Positions 34,927 to 42,762 of a stretch of 64,000 nt of DNA are shown here, piece after piece. The stretch spans positions 1 through 64,000 of the forward strand of contig JAWXBM010000107.1 in NCBI GenBank assembly GCA_034440115.1, given 5' to 3'. The stretch's first letter is position 1, and every line of letters begins with the position of its first letter. Below the pieces are notes generated by a model that had not been told where the DNA came from, did not search any database, and was given only the letters and a program-made list of their open reading frames with translations. The stretch comes from JAWXBM01 sp034440115 (GTDB lineage Bacteria > Pseudomonadota > Gammaproteobacteria > Xanthomonadales > SZUA-36). The position numbers were made by a program, and so were the translations under genes.

Positions 34927-35871
34927 ATGAGTTTGAAAATCGCTTTGGCACAAATCGCTCCGGTTTGGTTGAACCGTGAAGCCACTTTGACCGAGGTCAG
35001 GAAGAATATTGCAACCGCGGGCGCGGCCGACGCGCAGTTGGTGGTGTTTGGTGAAGGGCTGGTACCGGGCTATCCGTTTTGGCCGAAACTCACGGGTGGT
35101 GCTGTATTTGAATCACCCAAACAGAAAGAGCTGTTTGCTCACTACGCTGATAACGCCGCAGACATTGCCAAAGGTGACCTGGATTCCTTATGTGAAGCTG
35201 CACGGCATCAGCAGATCGCGGTGTATTGTGGAGTGATTGAAAAGTCTTCCAGCCGCGGCGGCTTTAGCCTGTTTGCCAGTCTGGTATACATCAATGCACA
35301 AGGCGAAATAGGTTCCGTTCATCGCAAACTGATGCCCACCTATGAAGAAAGACTGGTTTGGTCGCCGGGTGACGGCAATGGCCTGCGGGTGCACGAATTG
35401 GGCGAATTCCGTGTCGGCGGCCTCAATTGCTGGGAAAACTGGATGCCTTTGCCGCGCGCTGCGTTGTACGGTCAAGGTGAAAATCTGCACATTGCTGTAT
35501 GGCCGGGCAGTGAGCGTAATACGCACGACATCACCCGCTTTATTGCCAAAGAATCACGCTCTTTCGTGGTGTCGGTCAGTGGTCTGATGCACCGGGATTG
35601 GGTATCTGATGACGTCCCCTTCGCGGCCGAAATCAGAGCCAAGGCTGAGCCATGGCTGAGCGATGGTGGATCCTGCGTGGCGGGCCCGGATGGACAGTGG
35701 GTGCTGGAGCCGCAGGTAGGGGAAGAGGGCATCTACTATGCCGAAGTTGCCATCGAAGATGTGGCCCGTGAGCGGCAGAACTTTGATCCGGCCGGGCATT
35801 ACTCGCGCCCGGATGTCACGCGCCTGAAAGTGAACCGTAAACGGCAATCGACGGTTCGATTTAGTGACTAA
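34927..35871 (+). CDS. Nitrilase-family carbon-nitrogen hydrolase
   Basis: A 314-residue enzyme of the nitrilase superfamily. The Glu-Lys-Cys triad is visible: E in VVFGEGLVPGYP, K in HRKLMPTYEERLVW and C in GGLNCWENWMPLPRAALYGQ. NCWEN together with the YPFWPK motif matches branch 1 (true nitrilases, cyanide-degrading enzymes) more than amidases. Reaction: R-CN to carboxylate and ammonia; substrate unknown. It is translationally close to the deaminase gene. The C-terminal 25 residues are basic and polar (KVNRKRQSTVRF). Confidence 0.88.
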   Translation: MSLKIALAQIAPVWLNREATLTEVRKNIATAGAADAQLVVFGEGLVPGYPFWPKLTGGAVFESPKQKELFAHYADNAADIAKGDLDSLCEAARHQQIAVYCGVIEKSSSRGGFSLFASLVYINAQGEIGSVHRKLMPTYEERLVWSPGDGNGLRVHELGEFRVGGLNCWENWMPLPRAALYGQGENLHIAVWPGSERNTHDITRFIAKESRSFVVSVSGLMHRDWVSDDVPFAAEIRAKAEPWLSDGGSCVAGPDGQWVLEPQVGEEGIYYAEVAIEDVARERQNFDPAGHYSRPDVTRLKVNRKRQSTVRFSD

Positions 35872-36155
35872 ATGAGAATTTGAATAGATGCATGGCAATT
35901 TTTAATTGGCTGCATTTAGTATTTATGAAGATCCGGTAGTGTCCCAACGCCCAAATGATGAGCCTGCTTAACCTGCTGGTAGCAAGTGCAAAAGAGATGA
36001 ATATTTCTTGCTTCGATTTGAACTGGACGCGCCCGCTCTGGGACCTTGCGAAGAATCACTTCTCGGGGACGGTTACCCGCTATTCGGCGCGCTCTACAGC
36101 GGCGTGATGGCGGTTGCCGTTTTCCGGGCTGCGCTGCCAGCCACGTTCCCGCGGG

Positions 36156-36288
36156 AACGCCGACGAGCTGTTCAAGCTGAATCAGAATCGGGCCATTCGA
36201 ATCACGCCGAAATCACCACAAAGCCACTGGATGGGGGAAAAAATGGATGATCAACTGGCGGTTGAGGGGCTTCTGTTCAGGGAGTAGC
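36156..36288 (+). pseudogene. C-terminal remnant of an HNH endonuclease-like gene
   Basis: The first part (frame from 36156) reads NADELFKLNQNRAIRITPKS, then SHWMGEK; the next part, from 36244 in another frame, reads MDDQLAVEGLLFRE and stops. Joining them needs one extra base in the seven-A run at 36238-36244. The combined W-x-GE-x-MD-x-x-x-AV-x-x-LL pattern resembles the end of DUF222-type HNH endonucleases, as I remember that family. Upstream the frame is broken by a stop at 36105-36107, and a 50-codon stretch from ATG 35955 (MMSLLNLLVASAKEMN) is unrecognised. Most of the gene is missing. Confidence 0.45.
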
Positions 36289-36341
36289 AGCCGCTTGGGC
36301 CACTTTGTTTGATTAATTTTGGGATGCTAATGAAAGTAAGA

Positions 36342-36375
36342 AAACATTTGAAAAAGAAGATATTTTCAAATGTTT
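36342..36375. repeat. Perfect AT-rich inverted repeat
   Basis: AAACATTTGAAAA (36342-36354) and TTTTCAAATGTTT (36363-36375) are perfect reverse complements around an eight-base loop. No T tract follows on the plus strand, so it is not a typical terminator. It lies in the AT-rich decayed patch between the nitrilase and the HD hydrolase and may be the scar of a mobile element. Confidence 0.75.
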
Positions 36376-36507
36376 GCATTAGTTCATGATCTGGAATTCC
36401 CAGTTTTAAAAATTACAGCTTGCTTTTCAAAGTAAGTCAGATTCAATACAGAGGGACATCAATTCGTGACTAACCAACTAGAGATTGAACTGCGTAAGGG
36501 GGATACG

Positions 36508-36889
36508 ATGAAAATAGGAATAATTTTTACAGTTTTATTTGCAATTTCTGCTTGCACTAGTTCGCACGTTCTCACAGGAAAACACGTGCACCAATTGATC
36601 CAGAAGGAGTAAAAATTTACTCGGCTGCGCCGGCGGGTTCAGAGCAGATCGCAATTCTTAGCGCTTCTAGCCAGGGTTCCTGGGCGCTTAAAGGTCAGCA
36701 AAAAATGAATGAAGTTGTGGATGATTTGAAAAAGGAAGCAGCTAAACTTGGAGCAAACAGTGTTGTTTTTTCAGGTGTGGGAGATAACTCACACCTGTCA
36801 TGACATACGATGCATCAGGCAGAACTTCATGGGCAGGTAACGCTCAGCACAAGACAGGGCAAGCTAGGGCAATCTATGTCGCAGAATGA
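36508..36889 (+). pseudogene. Frameshifted small lipoprotein gene
   Basis: ATG at 36508 begins MKIGIIFTVLFAISACTSSH, a lipoprotein signal with lipobox cysteine C16, and continues VLTGK. A missing base in an A run (36579-36582) shifts the frame; the next frame carries PIDPEGVKIYSAAPAGSEQI, AILSASSQGSWALKGQQ and MNEVVDDLKKEAAKLGANSV, then stops at 36801-36803. A second shift near 36790-36800 restores VMTYDASGRTSWAGNAQHK and ends QARAIYVAE. All pieces fit one family of small lipoproteins with an EEAAKLGANGV-like core. Two shifts make a sequencing error alone less likely, but one is in a homopolymer. Confidence 0.8.
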
Positions 36890-36961
36890 TCAGGTTGTCT
36901 GTGACCACGGAGTTTAATCCAACGTGTTCTTTCGATTTTTTGAAATTAACAGAAAAAATCT

Positions 36962-37600
36962 TCAGGCGCGGGTAATTTCCGCACGTAATTCGTCCAGGTA
37001 ATCGCGCATGATGGCTACACGACGCTGCGCTTCGGCCTTGCCGCCTTTCGTTTGCATCATGGCGGGCAGTTTGAACAGCTTGGTGTAGAAATGATCGATG
37101 GTGTACTGGCCATCATCTGGCTCGCGCGTTTCGCAAAAAGGATCGTCAGCAGCACACAGTGATCGGTTCAGTTTGCCGCCCACCAACAAGCAGCGGGCAA
37201 TTCCAATCGCGCCTAAAGAATCCAGCCGGTCACCATCCTGCACCACCTGTGCTTCCAGGCTGCGTGTGGGAATAGCGGCAGAAAAGCTGTGCGCTTCTAT
37301 GGCGTGCCGCACTGCATCCAGCTTTTCTTGCGGATAACCGATGCCCTGCAGGAATTTGGCGGCAGCCTCAGCGGCCAGTTGTGAGCCCTTTGAGCGTAGC
37401 GGACTGTCCTTGGCAATGGCCACGCAGTCGTGCAACCAGGCCGCGGGCAAGGTGATCCAGGCATCGGCAGATTCCTCAACCGTCAGCCGGTCTACGTTGC
37501 GCACCACGCGACACACATGGCCCAGGTCATGACCGGAGTCGGCCGGTACTACGCCGGCAATAAACTCCGCGCACAATCGTTCCAGTTCGGACAGATTCAT
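36962..37600 (-). CDS. HD domain phosphohydrolase (YedJ-like)
   Basis: A 212-residue HD-superfamily protein. The metal ligands are H and HD in DSGHDLGHVCRVVRN and AAWLHDCVAIAKDSP, with VQDGDRLDSLGAIGIAR as the distal aspartate. The spacing resembles E. coli YedJ and other small nucleotide phosphohydrolases. Residues after about 150 contain DHFYTKLFKLPAMMQTKGGK, typical of this subfamily. Substrate unknown. It reads away from the decayed patch and is 20 bases from rluB, which is on the same strand upstream. Confidence 0.88.
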   Translation of the reverse strand: MNLSELERLCAEFIAGVVPADSGHDLGHVCRVVRNVDRLTVEESADAWITLPAAWLHDCVAIAKDSPLRSKGSQLAAEAAAKFLQGIGYPQEKLDAVRHAIEAHSFSAAIPTRSLEAQVVQDGDRLDSLGAIGIARCLLVGGKLNRSLCAADDPFCETREPDDGQYTIDHFYTKLFKLPAMMQTKGGKAEAQRRVAIMRDYLDELRAEITRA

Positions 37601-37620
37601 GAAATGATTGTTGACCTGTT

Positions 37621-39015
37621 TCAGCGTTTGTTGTCACGGGGCTTGGCGACAGTTCGACGGCCTGCGCCTGCAGGTGACCCAGGTTTGGAGACTCGTTTCT
37701 TGCTCGGCTTCTCGATGTCAGAACTGCGAATGGTTTGTTTGCCCCGACCAGACCTTCTGCCGCCAGCGTTGGCCCAGGGATTTCCTGACTCGCGTTTCTC
37801 ATTGGAGGCGCGCGGGTCGTTAGCCCGATGGCGGGAGCGATCTCCCGGCGCACCTCCCACATATTCAGGTCTTGCGGCCTGAAGGCTCAGCTCCGGTGTG
37901 ACGTGCACCAGACCCACGTCTTCCCGCAGCACCGTGTGCTCGTTTTCGCCGATCTCATGATAATGACCTACTTTCAAGCCTTTCGGCAGTTTTGCGGCTC
38001 CGTAGCGCACCCGTTTGAGCCGACTGACCATATGGTTCATGGCTTCCCACAGGCGCCTGACTTCGCGGTTGCGACCTTCCAGCAGGGTAACCTGGTACCA
38101 CTGGTTGGCTGACGCGGCCGTGGACGGCCCACCCATGCGCTGCACGTCATTGAAGTGCGCCGGGCCATCATCCAACTCAACTCCCTGCTTTAACTGCTCA
38201 ACCTGTTCATCACTCACCAGGCCTCGAACCCGGCAAACGTATTCCCGATCGACCTGGTTGGAAGGATGCATCATGGCGTTAGCCAGTTCGCCATCAGTGG
38301 TCAGCAGCAACAAACCGGTGGTATTGATATCCAGTCGGCCGACCGCAACCCAGCGCGCATCCTTGAGAAAGGGCAGGCGATCAAACACCGTGGGCCGGCC
38401 TTCCGGGTCTGAACGGCTGGTGATTTCACCTTCGGGTTTGTTGTAGATCAGGCTGCGGTGTTGTGACTGTTCATCGACTACCTTCCATTCCTTCTCGCCC
38501 CATTGCAGGCGATCGCCCAGCTTGATGGATTGGCCAAGAGTGGCGGTGGTGCCATTGAGCTGGATTTCACCTTGCCGAATGTGTTGCTCCAAAGCGCGGC
38601 GTGAACCCAGCCCGGTGGCGGCCATGATCTTGTGCAAACGGGCCGGCTGCGCCTGCAGTTCTTCAGTAGTGGGTTCTGCTGTATGAGGCTTTTGACTGTG
38701 CCGTTGATCAGGGCGTTTGCGACGATCAGGCTTGTAAGGGTTGCTGCGCTCTCCCAGTTTCTTGGGCGCGTTCGCTCCGGCCGACTTATTGCGGTCAGGC
38801 TTGTAAGGGCTGCTACGTTCCCCAGTTTTCTTTGGCCCGCTCGCTGCAGCCGGTTCGCGTCGGTCAGGCTTGTGGGCCTTGTTGCGCTCCGCCGGTTTCT
38901 TGGGCGCGTTCGCTCCGGCCGACTTATTGCGGTCAGGCTTGTAAGGGTTGCTGCGCTCCCCAGACTTTTTCTGGCCAGCCGGCTTGCGGCCGCCTGAATC
39001 AGACCTGTTTTTCAT
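37621..39015 (-). CDS. rluB: 23S rRNA pseudouridine(2605) synthase with repetitive basic N-terminus
   Basis: A 464-residue protein. Residues 1-115 are a basic repeat region (KPDRNKSAGANAPKK twice, plus related blocks), then an S4 domain (about 124-170, LHKIMAATGLGSRRALEQHI) and the pseudouridine synthase domain with catalytic aspartate in VAVGRLDINTTGLLLLTTDG and LLEGRNREVRRLWEA. The C-terminal 80 residues are also basic and disordered. E. coli RluB is about 290 residues, so the tails account for the extra length. The N-terminal repeats include two identical 52-bp stretches 138 bases apart (38758-38809, 38896-38947). The start overlaps the 3' end of scpB by 17 bases. Confidence 0.94.
   Translation of the reverse strand: MKNRSDSGGRKPAGQKKSGERSNPYKPDRNKSAGANAPKKPAERNKAHKPDRREPAAASGPKKTGERSSPYKPDRNKSAGANAPKKLGERSNPYKPDRRKRPDQRHSQKPHTAEPTTEELQAQPARLHKIMAATGLGSRRALEQHIRQGEIQLNGTTATLGQSIKLGDRLQWGEKEWKVVDEQSQHRSLIYNKPEGEITSRSDPEGRPTVFDRLPFLKDARWVAVGRLDINTTGLLLLTTDGELANAMMHPSNQVDREYVCRVRGLVSDEQVEQLKQGVELDDGPAHFNDVQRMGGPSTAASANQWYQVTLLEGRNREVRRLWEAMNHMVSRLKRVRYGAAKLPKGLKVGHYHEIGENEHTVLREDVGLVHVTPELSLQAARPEYVGGAPGDRSRHRANDPRASNEKRESGNPWANAGGRRSGRGKQTIRSSDIEKPSKKRVSKPGSPAGAGRRTVAKPRDNKR
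38758..38947. repeat. Direct repeats inside rluB
   Basis: Two 52-bp identical copies (38758-38809 and 38896-38947) start 138 bases apart, a multiple of three, and encode the GERSNPYKPDRNKSAGANA-type repeat of the RluB N-terminus. A diverged copy lies between them. In-frame recombination or slippage could change the length of this tail. Confidence 0.9.
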
Positions 39016-39859
39016 GGTCGTCTTCGTGTTCTATGTTGTCATCGTCGTCATCATCGTCTTTGTCATCGTCGTCGTCATCGTCATCGTCGTCGTCATCTAA
39101 GTCTTCGATGTCGTCGATCTCATCCAAATTGATTTCGCTGCTTTCGCCAGCAGCAGGTTCATTTTCGTCTGTCTTTGCTACACCATCATCTGCTGGGCCA
39201 GTGCTCTCGGCTGATTCAGTGGTCTCCTCGTGGTCGCCATCCTCACTGGCGTTGGCACTATTGGCAGCTTGGCGGGTATCGAAATCAAACTCAGGTTCGA
39301 GATTGGCCATATCGCGGATTTCAGCCAGGGTAGGCAGATCATCCAGACTGGTTAAATCGAAATAATCCAGAAAGGCCCGGGTGGTGCCGAACAGCGCCGG
39401 TTTGCCGGGTACGTCGCGATGGCCCACTACCCGTATCCACTCGCGTTCCTGCAACGTGCGAACAATATTGGAGCTGACCGATACGCCGCGCACTTGTTCA
39501 ATTTCACCGCGGGTAATGGGTTGGCGATAAGCAATCAGCGACAGGGTTTCCAGCAAGGCGCGTGAATAGCGTTGCGGCCGTTCTTCTGTCAGGCGCGAAA
39601 TCCACGGCATCATTTCCGCACGGGTTTTCAACCGATAGCCGGAAGCGACTTCTTTCAGTTCAATCCCGCGGTTTTGCAGATCATGCGATAACTCTTCAAG
39701 AGCCTGGTTGATCTCGGCTGGTGTGGGCACATCCTTGCCTTCAAATAAGCCAACCATTCGCGCCACGCTCAGCGGCTCGCCTGCGGCCAGCAGTGCGGCT
39801 TCCAGTATATGCTTCAGTTCTGGCTGGGATGCTGTGGCGGTTTGCGGCATGAAAGACAT
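38999..39859 (-). CDS. scpB: Segregation and condensation protein B, with acidic tail
   Basis: A 286-residue kleisin-interacting protein (KITE) of the SMC-ScpAB complex. Two winged-helix domains occupy about residues 12-175, with LKHILEAALLAAGEPLSVAR, ALLETLSLIAYRQPITRGEI and GKPALFGTTRAFLDYFDL typical of ScpB. The remaining ~100 residues are very acidic and end in aspartate runs (IDDIEDLDDDDDDDDDD, then KDDDDDDD). Most ScpB proteins are shorter. Part of an scpA-scpB-rluB operon on the minus strand. The acidic tail is adjacent to the strongly basic RluB in gene order, as noted in the findings. Confidence 0.94.
   Translation of the reverse strand: MSFMPQTATASQPELKHILEAALLAAGEPLSVARMVGLFEGKDVPTPAEINQALEELSHDLQNRGIELKEVASGYRLKTRAEMMPWISRLTEERPQRYSRALLETLSLIAYRQPITRGEIEQVRGVSVSSNIVRTLQEREWIRVVGHRDVPGKPALFGTTRAFLDYFDLTSLDDLPTLAEIRDMANLEPEFDFDTRQAANSANASEDGDHEETTESAESTGPADDGVAKTDENEPAAGESSEINLDEIDDIEDLDDDDDDDDDDDDKDDDDDDDNIEHEDDHEKQV
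39018..39105. repeat. Triplet-repeat tract in scpB
   Basis: On the plus strand this is an almost uninterrupted run of TCG/TCA triplets (encoding Asp on the minus strand). Such a tract can change length in steps of three without breaking the frame. Confidence 0.9.
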
Positions 39860-39896
39860 TACTCCTGCAATAATCCCTGATAATTCGTTTCTGAGT

Positions 39897-40763
39897 TCAA
39901 TTTATCACCGGCGCTTCGGCACCTGGACGCTTGATATAGATCTGGCCGAATGGCTTGTGTTGCAATAAATCCACCAGCTTCTCGCGCAGCAATTCCATCA
40001 GCGCCAGAAAGGTAACCACTACCCCCATGCGTCCTTCTTGGATAGTAAACAGATTGGGGAACTCGATATAGGATTCCTCCCGCAACCGATCAATGATGCG
40101 TGTCATGCGTTCCCGTACCGACAGGGTCTCCGACTGGATATGGTGGTGGGTAAACAGCTCGGCGCGGCTGAGTACATCACGCAAGGCCCGAAGCATTTCC
40201 TGCAAATCGATCTCGGGCGGCACGCGGATTACCTCGCGGTCTTCCACCAAGGCTTCCAGCACCACGAAATCGCGTTCCTCGCGGGGCAGTTCGTCCATGT
40301 CTTCGGCAGCCTGTTTGAAGCGCTCATATTCCTGCAGACGTCGTACCAGTTCGGCCCGCGGGTCGTCTTCTTCGCCTTCTTCGGTTCTCGGCCGTGGCAG
40401 TAGCAGGCGTGACTTGATCTCGGCCAGGATCGCAGCCATCACCAGGTATTCAGCAGCCAGTTCGAACTGCAGCTCTTTCAGCAGATCAATATAGCTGATG
40501 TATTGCCGGGTAATTTCCGCAATCGGAATATCCAGAATGTCCAGGTTCTGTCGGCGAATCAGGTAGAGCAGCAGGTCCAGAGGCCCTTCAAAGGCATCCA
40601 GTATGACTTCCAGCGCATCCGGTGGAATGTACAGGTCCTGCGGCATTTGAGTGAAAGGCTGACCTTGCACTATGGCAAAGGGCATTTCCTCTTGCTTGAC
40701 GGATTCTGGCGATTCCGGCGTGATTTCGGGGCTGATGGCTTCCAATTGGGTACCTGACGACAT
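39897..40763 (-). CDS. scpA: Segregation and condensation protein A (kleisin)
   Basis: A 288-residue kleisin that bridges the SMC heads. After a 40-residue variable start come the ScpA marks FEGPLDLLLYLIRRQNLDIL, ITRQYISYIDLL, LAAEYLVMAAILAEIKSRLL and the C-terminal winged helix (VVTFLALMELLREKLVDLLQ). It precedes scpB by 37 bases on the same strand. With smc at 43.6 kb it completes the condensin, which indicates an SMC-ScpAB cell and not a MukBEF one. Normal length. The strand-opposite gene order is scpA, scpB, rluB. Confidence 0.95.
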   Translation of the reverse strand: MSSGTQLEAISPEITPESPESVKQEEMPFAIVQGQPFTQMPQDLYIPPDALEVILDAFEGPLDLLLYLIRRQNLDILDIPIAEITRQYISYIDLLKELQFELAAEYLVMAAILAEIKSRLLLPRPRTEEGEEDDPRAELVRRLQEYERFKQAAEDMDELPREERDFVVLEALVEDREVIRVPPEIDLQEMLRALRDVLSRAELFTHHHIQSETLSVRERMTRIIDRLREESYIEFPNLFTIQEGRMGVVVTFLALMELLREKLVDLLQHKPFGQIYIKRPGAEAPVIN

Positions 40764-40798
40764 TTTCTGACGAAATTTCCTGGCGACTGGGCTGGCGC

Positions 40799-41413
40799 TC
40801 AGAAGTCTAACACGCCCCGACCCTGGCGCAGGATCACCGGCGATGAGTCGGTCATGTCGACGATGGTAGAAGGTTCCAGCGGGCAGTAGCCGGCATCGAC
40901 GAATAGGTCCAGCAGGCCATGTACGGCGTCGAACAAGTCTTCGGTGTCGAGAATTTCTTCATCCTGCTCGGGCAAAATCAACGATGAGCTGAGCAGCGGC
41001 TCATCCAGGGTTTGCAGCAAGGCCTGGGCCACGCTGTGCTTGGGTATACGAATGCCTATGGTGCGGCGTTTCTTCTGCTGTGCCCAACGCGGTACCTGAT
41101 TGGTAGCAGGCAAAATAAAGGTAAAAGGCCCGGGTGTGAGCTGGCGGATGTAACGGTAAGCCCAGTTGTCAACTTGGGCTAACTGGCCCACATCAGACAG
41201 ATCGCGACAGCAGTAAGTGAAGTTATGGTTCTGGTTGAGCTGGCGCAGCCGAATGACGCGCTCTTGCGCACGGCGATTGCTGGCCCGCCAACCCAGCGTG
41301 TAGCCGGAATCGGTAGGGTAGGCAATCAAACCGCCACGTACCAGCACGGCCACCATGTGGTCGATATGTCGCGGATTAGGGCCTTCGGCCCGGATTTCCA
41401 GTCGTTCACTCAT
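40799..41413 (-). CDS. YrdC/Sua5-domain protein (YciO-like)
   Basis: A 204-residue YrdC-fold protein. GGLIAYPTDSGYTLGWRA is the typical nucleotide-binding start, followed by RIRRLRQ-like LNQNHNFTYCCRDLSDVGQL, TPGPFTFILPAT, RTIGIRIPKH and the ending STIVDMTDSSPVILRQGRG. The YciO subgroup differs from TsaC, which makes threonylcarbamoyl-AMP for t6A; the residues GYTLGW and CCRDLSD match YciO. TsaE is in this window but TsaC is not, so it could supply the t6A intermediate. Same strand as scpA, 35 bases away. Confidence 0.86.
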   Translation of the reverse strand: MSERLEIRAEGPNPRHIDHMVAVLVRGGLIAYPTDSGYTLGWRASNRRAQERVIRLRQLNQNHNFTYCCRDLSDVGQLAQVDNWAYRYIRQLTPGPFTFILPATNQVPRWAQQKKRRTIGIRIPKHSVAQALLQTLDEPLLSSSLILPEQDEEILDTEDLFDAVHGLLDLFVDAGYCPLEPSTIVDMTDSSPVILRQGRGVLDF

Positions 41414-41784
41414 GATGTTTTATTTTTTGGTGTCTGTTATTCGTTGTGTTCATGCCACAATCGATAGGTGTCTTTAAGGCGGCATTCTAATGCAGGTGGG
41501 GCGTGCGTGACAGCGGGTTTTAGCTGATCGGCCTCCTACAATGACATTGCCTCTTGCAGGAGCGCGCTCTGCGCGCGAATGATTGGCTGATCGGCGATGG
41601 CTCTCGCACATCCATGGATAGCTCTCGGGCATCCTCGGCAACTGCTCCTGCGTTGCTCTACCTCCTGCATCCATGCAGTCGTGCACAAAAGAGCGGCCTC
41701 CTACAAAAAATAAGGCAAACTTGTGTCTGACTGCTCAGGCTTCTAAGCTGCCGGTCTGTTTCGTTACGTGAGGATTTTCAGATC
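41414..41784. other. Intergenic region with REP-like hairpin
   Basis: Contains no gene I can support. GCAGGAGCGCGCTCTGCGCG (41556-41575) with GAGCGCGC/GCGCGCG complementarity resembles the Pseudomonas-type REP unit (GGAGCG...GCGAA). CGGCCTCCTACAA occurs twice, near 41529 and 41696, in direct orientation and flanks the region, so this may be a pair of REP units with a degenerate interior. Predicted short frames on the minus strand across it (MHDCMDAGGR...) are by-products. Confidence 0.55.
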
Positions 41785-42087
41785 ATGTGGTATGTCATCT
41801 ACTCGCACGATAAGTCCGGTAGCCTGCCAAAGCGCTTGCAGGCCCGCCCGGAGCATCTGGCACGCTTGCAGGACTTGTTATCTCAAGGCCGTTTATTGCT
41901 CGCTGGTCCTCGGCCCGCCATCGATTCAGCGGATCCAGGCCCGGCTGGTTTCCAGGGCTCATTGGTGGTTGCCCGCTTTGATTCATTAAAAGATGCCCAG
42001 GCCTGGGCGGATGCCGACCCCTATATCGCTGCCGGAGTTTATGAAAAGGTAGAAGTCAGCCCCTTCAACCGGGTATTGCCGCTATGA
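41785..42087 (+). CDS. YciI-like protein
   Basis: A 100-residue YCII-domain protein (ferredoxin-like fold). It begins MWYVIYSHDKSGSLPKRLQA with RPEHLARLQ, contains GRLLLAGPRPAIDS, SLVVARFDSLKDAQAWADAD and ends with PYIAAGVYEKVEVSPFNRVL, all family typical; the His and Asp pair seen in active YciI-like hydrolases is conserved as H in RPEHLA and D in ADADPY. Function unclear in the family. ATG overlap of four bases with bolA indicates co-expression; the two genes are adjacent in many gammaproteobacteria. Confidence 0.93.
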   Translation: MWYVIYSHDKSGSLPKRLQARPEHLARLQDLLSQGRLLLAGPRPAIDSADPGPAGFQGSLVVARFDSLKDAQAWADADPYIAAGVYEKVEVSPFNRVLPL

Positions 42088-42368
42088 GCCCAGCACCGGA
42101 GTTGACCGCGTCTCGAATAGAGATCATGCGTGACAAGCTGCAGCAAGCCCTGCAGCCCACTGTGCTCGAGATAGAAGACGAAAGTCACCACCATGTTGGT
42201 CACGCCGGTGCCCGTGATGGGCGCGGGCATTTCAAGCTGCACATCGTTAGTGCTGAATTTGCAGGCTTATCGCCGCTGCAACGGCACCGTCTGGTTTACG
42301 CCGCTTTGGGCGACCTGATGCAAACGGATATCCATGCTTTAGCTATTGAAGCTGAGCTGCCCATTTGA
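42084..42368 (+). CDS. BolA family protein
   Basis: A 94-residue BolA-like protein with the usual KLQQALQPTVLEIEDESHHH then GRGHFKLHIVSAEFAGLSPL and HRLVYAALGDLMQTDIHALA. H and the C-less loop suggest a BolA1/YrbA-type iron-sulfur partner of monothiol glutaredoxins; the metal-binding histidine in HHHVGH-x-G is present. BolA proteins help iron-sulfur trafficking and stress morphology. Overlaps yciI by four bases (ATGA). Confidence 0.93.
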   Translation: MSPAPELTASRIEIMRDKLQQALQPTVLEIEDESHHHVGHAGARDGRGHFKLHIVSAEFAGLSPLQRHRLVYAALGDLMQTDIHALAIEAELPI

Positions 42369-42507
42369 AAAGCTAAACAAATTTACTGATTTCCAGATCA
42401 CGAGAAATTGCCCTACAACAATTCGGGTAATTTTCTGATGATGGTGAATTTTGGCTATGCGATCCTGCTCTTGTGTCAATACTTCATAACAACTTATTTG
42501 CGACTAG

Positions 42508-42554
42508 CAACTCTCAATGCAGAGTTGACGTTATGTGGTTCATTGAACTACAGT
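42508..42554 (+). promoter_or_regulatory. Promoter with inverted repeat before the HigB/HigA remnant
   Basis: TTGACG (42525-42530) as -35, an 18-base spacer and TACAGT (42549-42554) as -10 stand about 22 bases before ATG 42577. CAACTCT (42508-42514) and AGAGTTG (42521-42527) form a perfect seven-base dyad with a six-base loop that overlaps the -35, the expected place for a HigA operator. Confidence 0.5.
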
Positions 42555-42576
42555 TGACTTCGACGGCTGCGAGTTA

Positions 42577-42762
42577 ATGCAAACTCTGGTCCCTGTAGGC
42601 ACTTTTGAACATACAGCTCTTCGATTGCTGGGTAAGCTTGGCTTTGATGAGATGCTGAAGCTTTTGGCGAGGAGACCAAAAGCGGGCAGAATTATCCAAC
42701 CGACGGGCGGGCTGCGAAAAGTACGAATTGCGCAGCCAAACAAAGGTAAAAGCGATGGATGA
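42577..42762 (+). pseudogene. Truncated HigB/RelE-type toxin gene
   Basis: ATG at 42577 opens a 61-residue frame ending at 42762. It shows the HigB2-family order: LARRPKAGRIIQPTGGLRKV then RIAQPNKGKS, matching the N-terminal and middle parts of the family up to the GKSGG turn. The remainder of the ~100-residue toxin, including the catalytic C-terminal strand (usually IYYFY-like), is missing: KGKSDG is followed by TGA inside the antitoxin start. An internal deletion has joined the toxin middle to the antitoxin, so it should not be active. Confidence 0.75.

Noticed and set aside
36008..36250. 80-residue frame starting MLRFELDAPALG
   Set aside because: No ribosome site or recognisable domain; it lies in the decayed region and the neighbouring frames carry better protein-like pieces.
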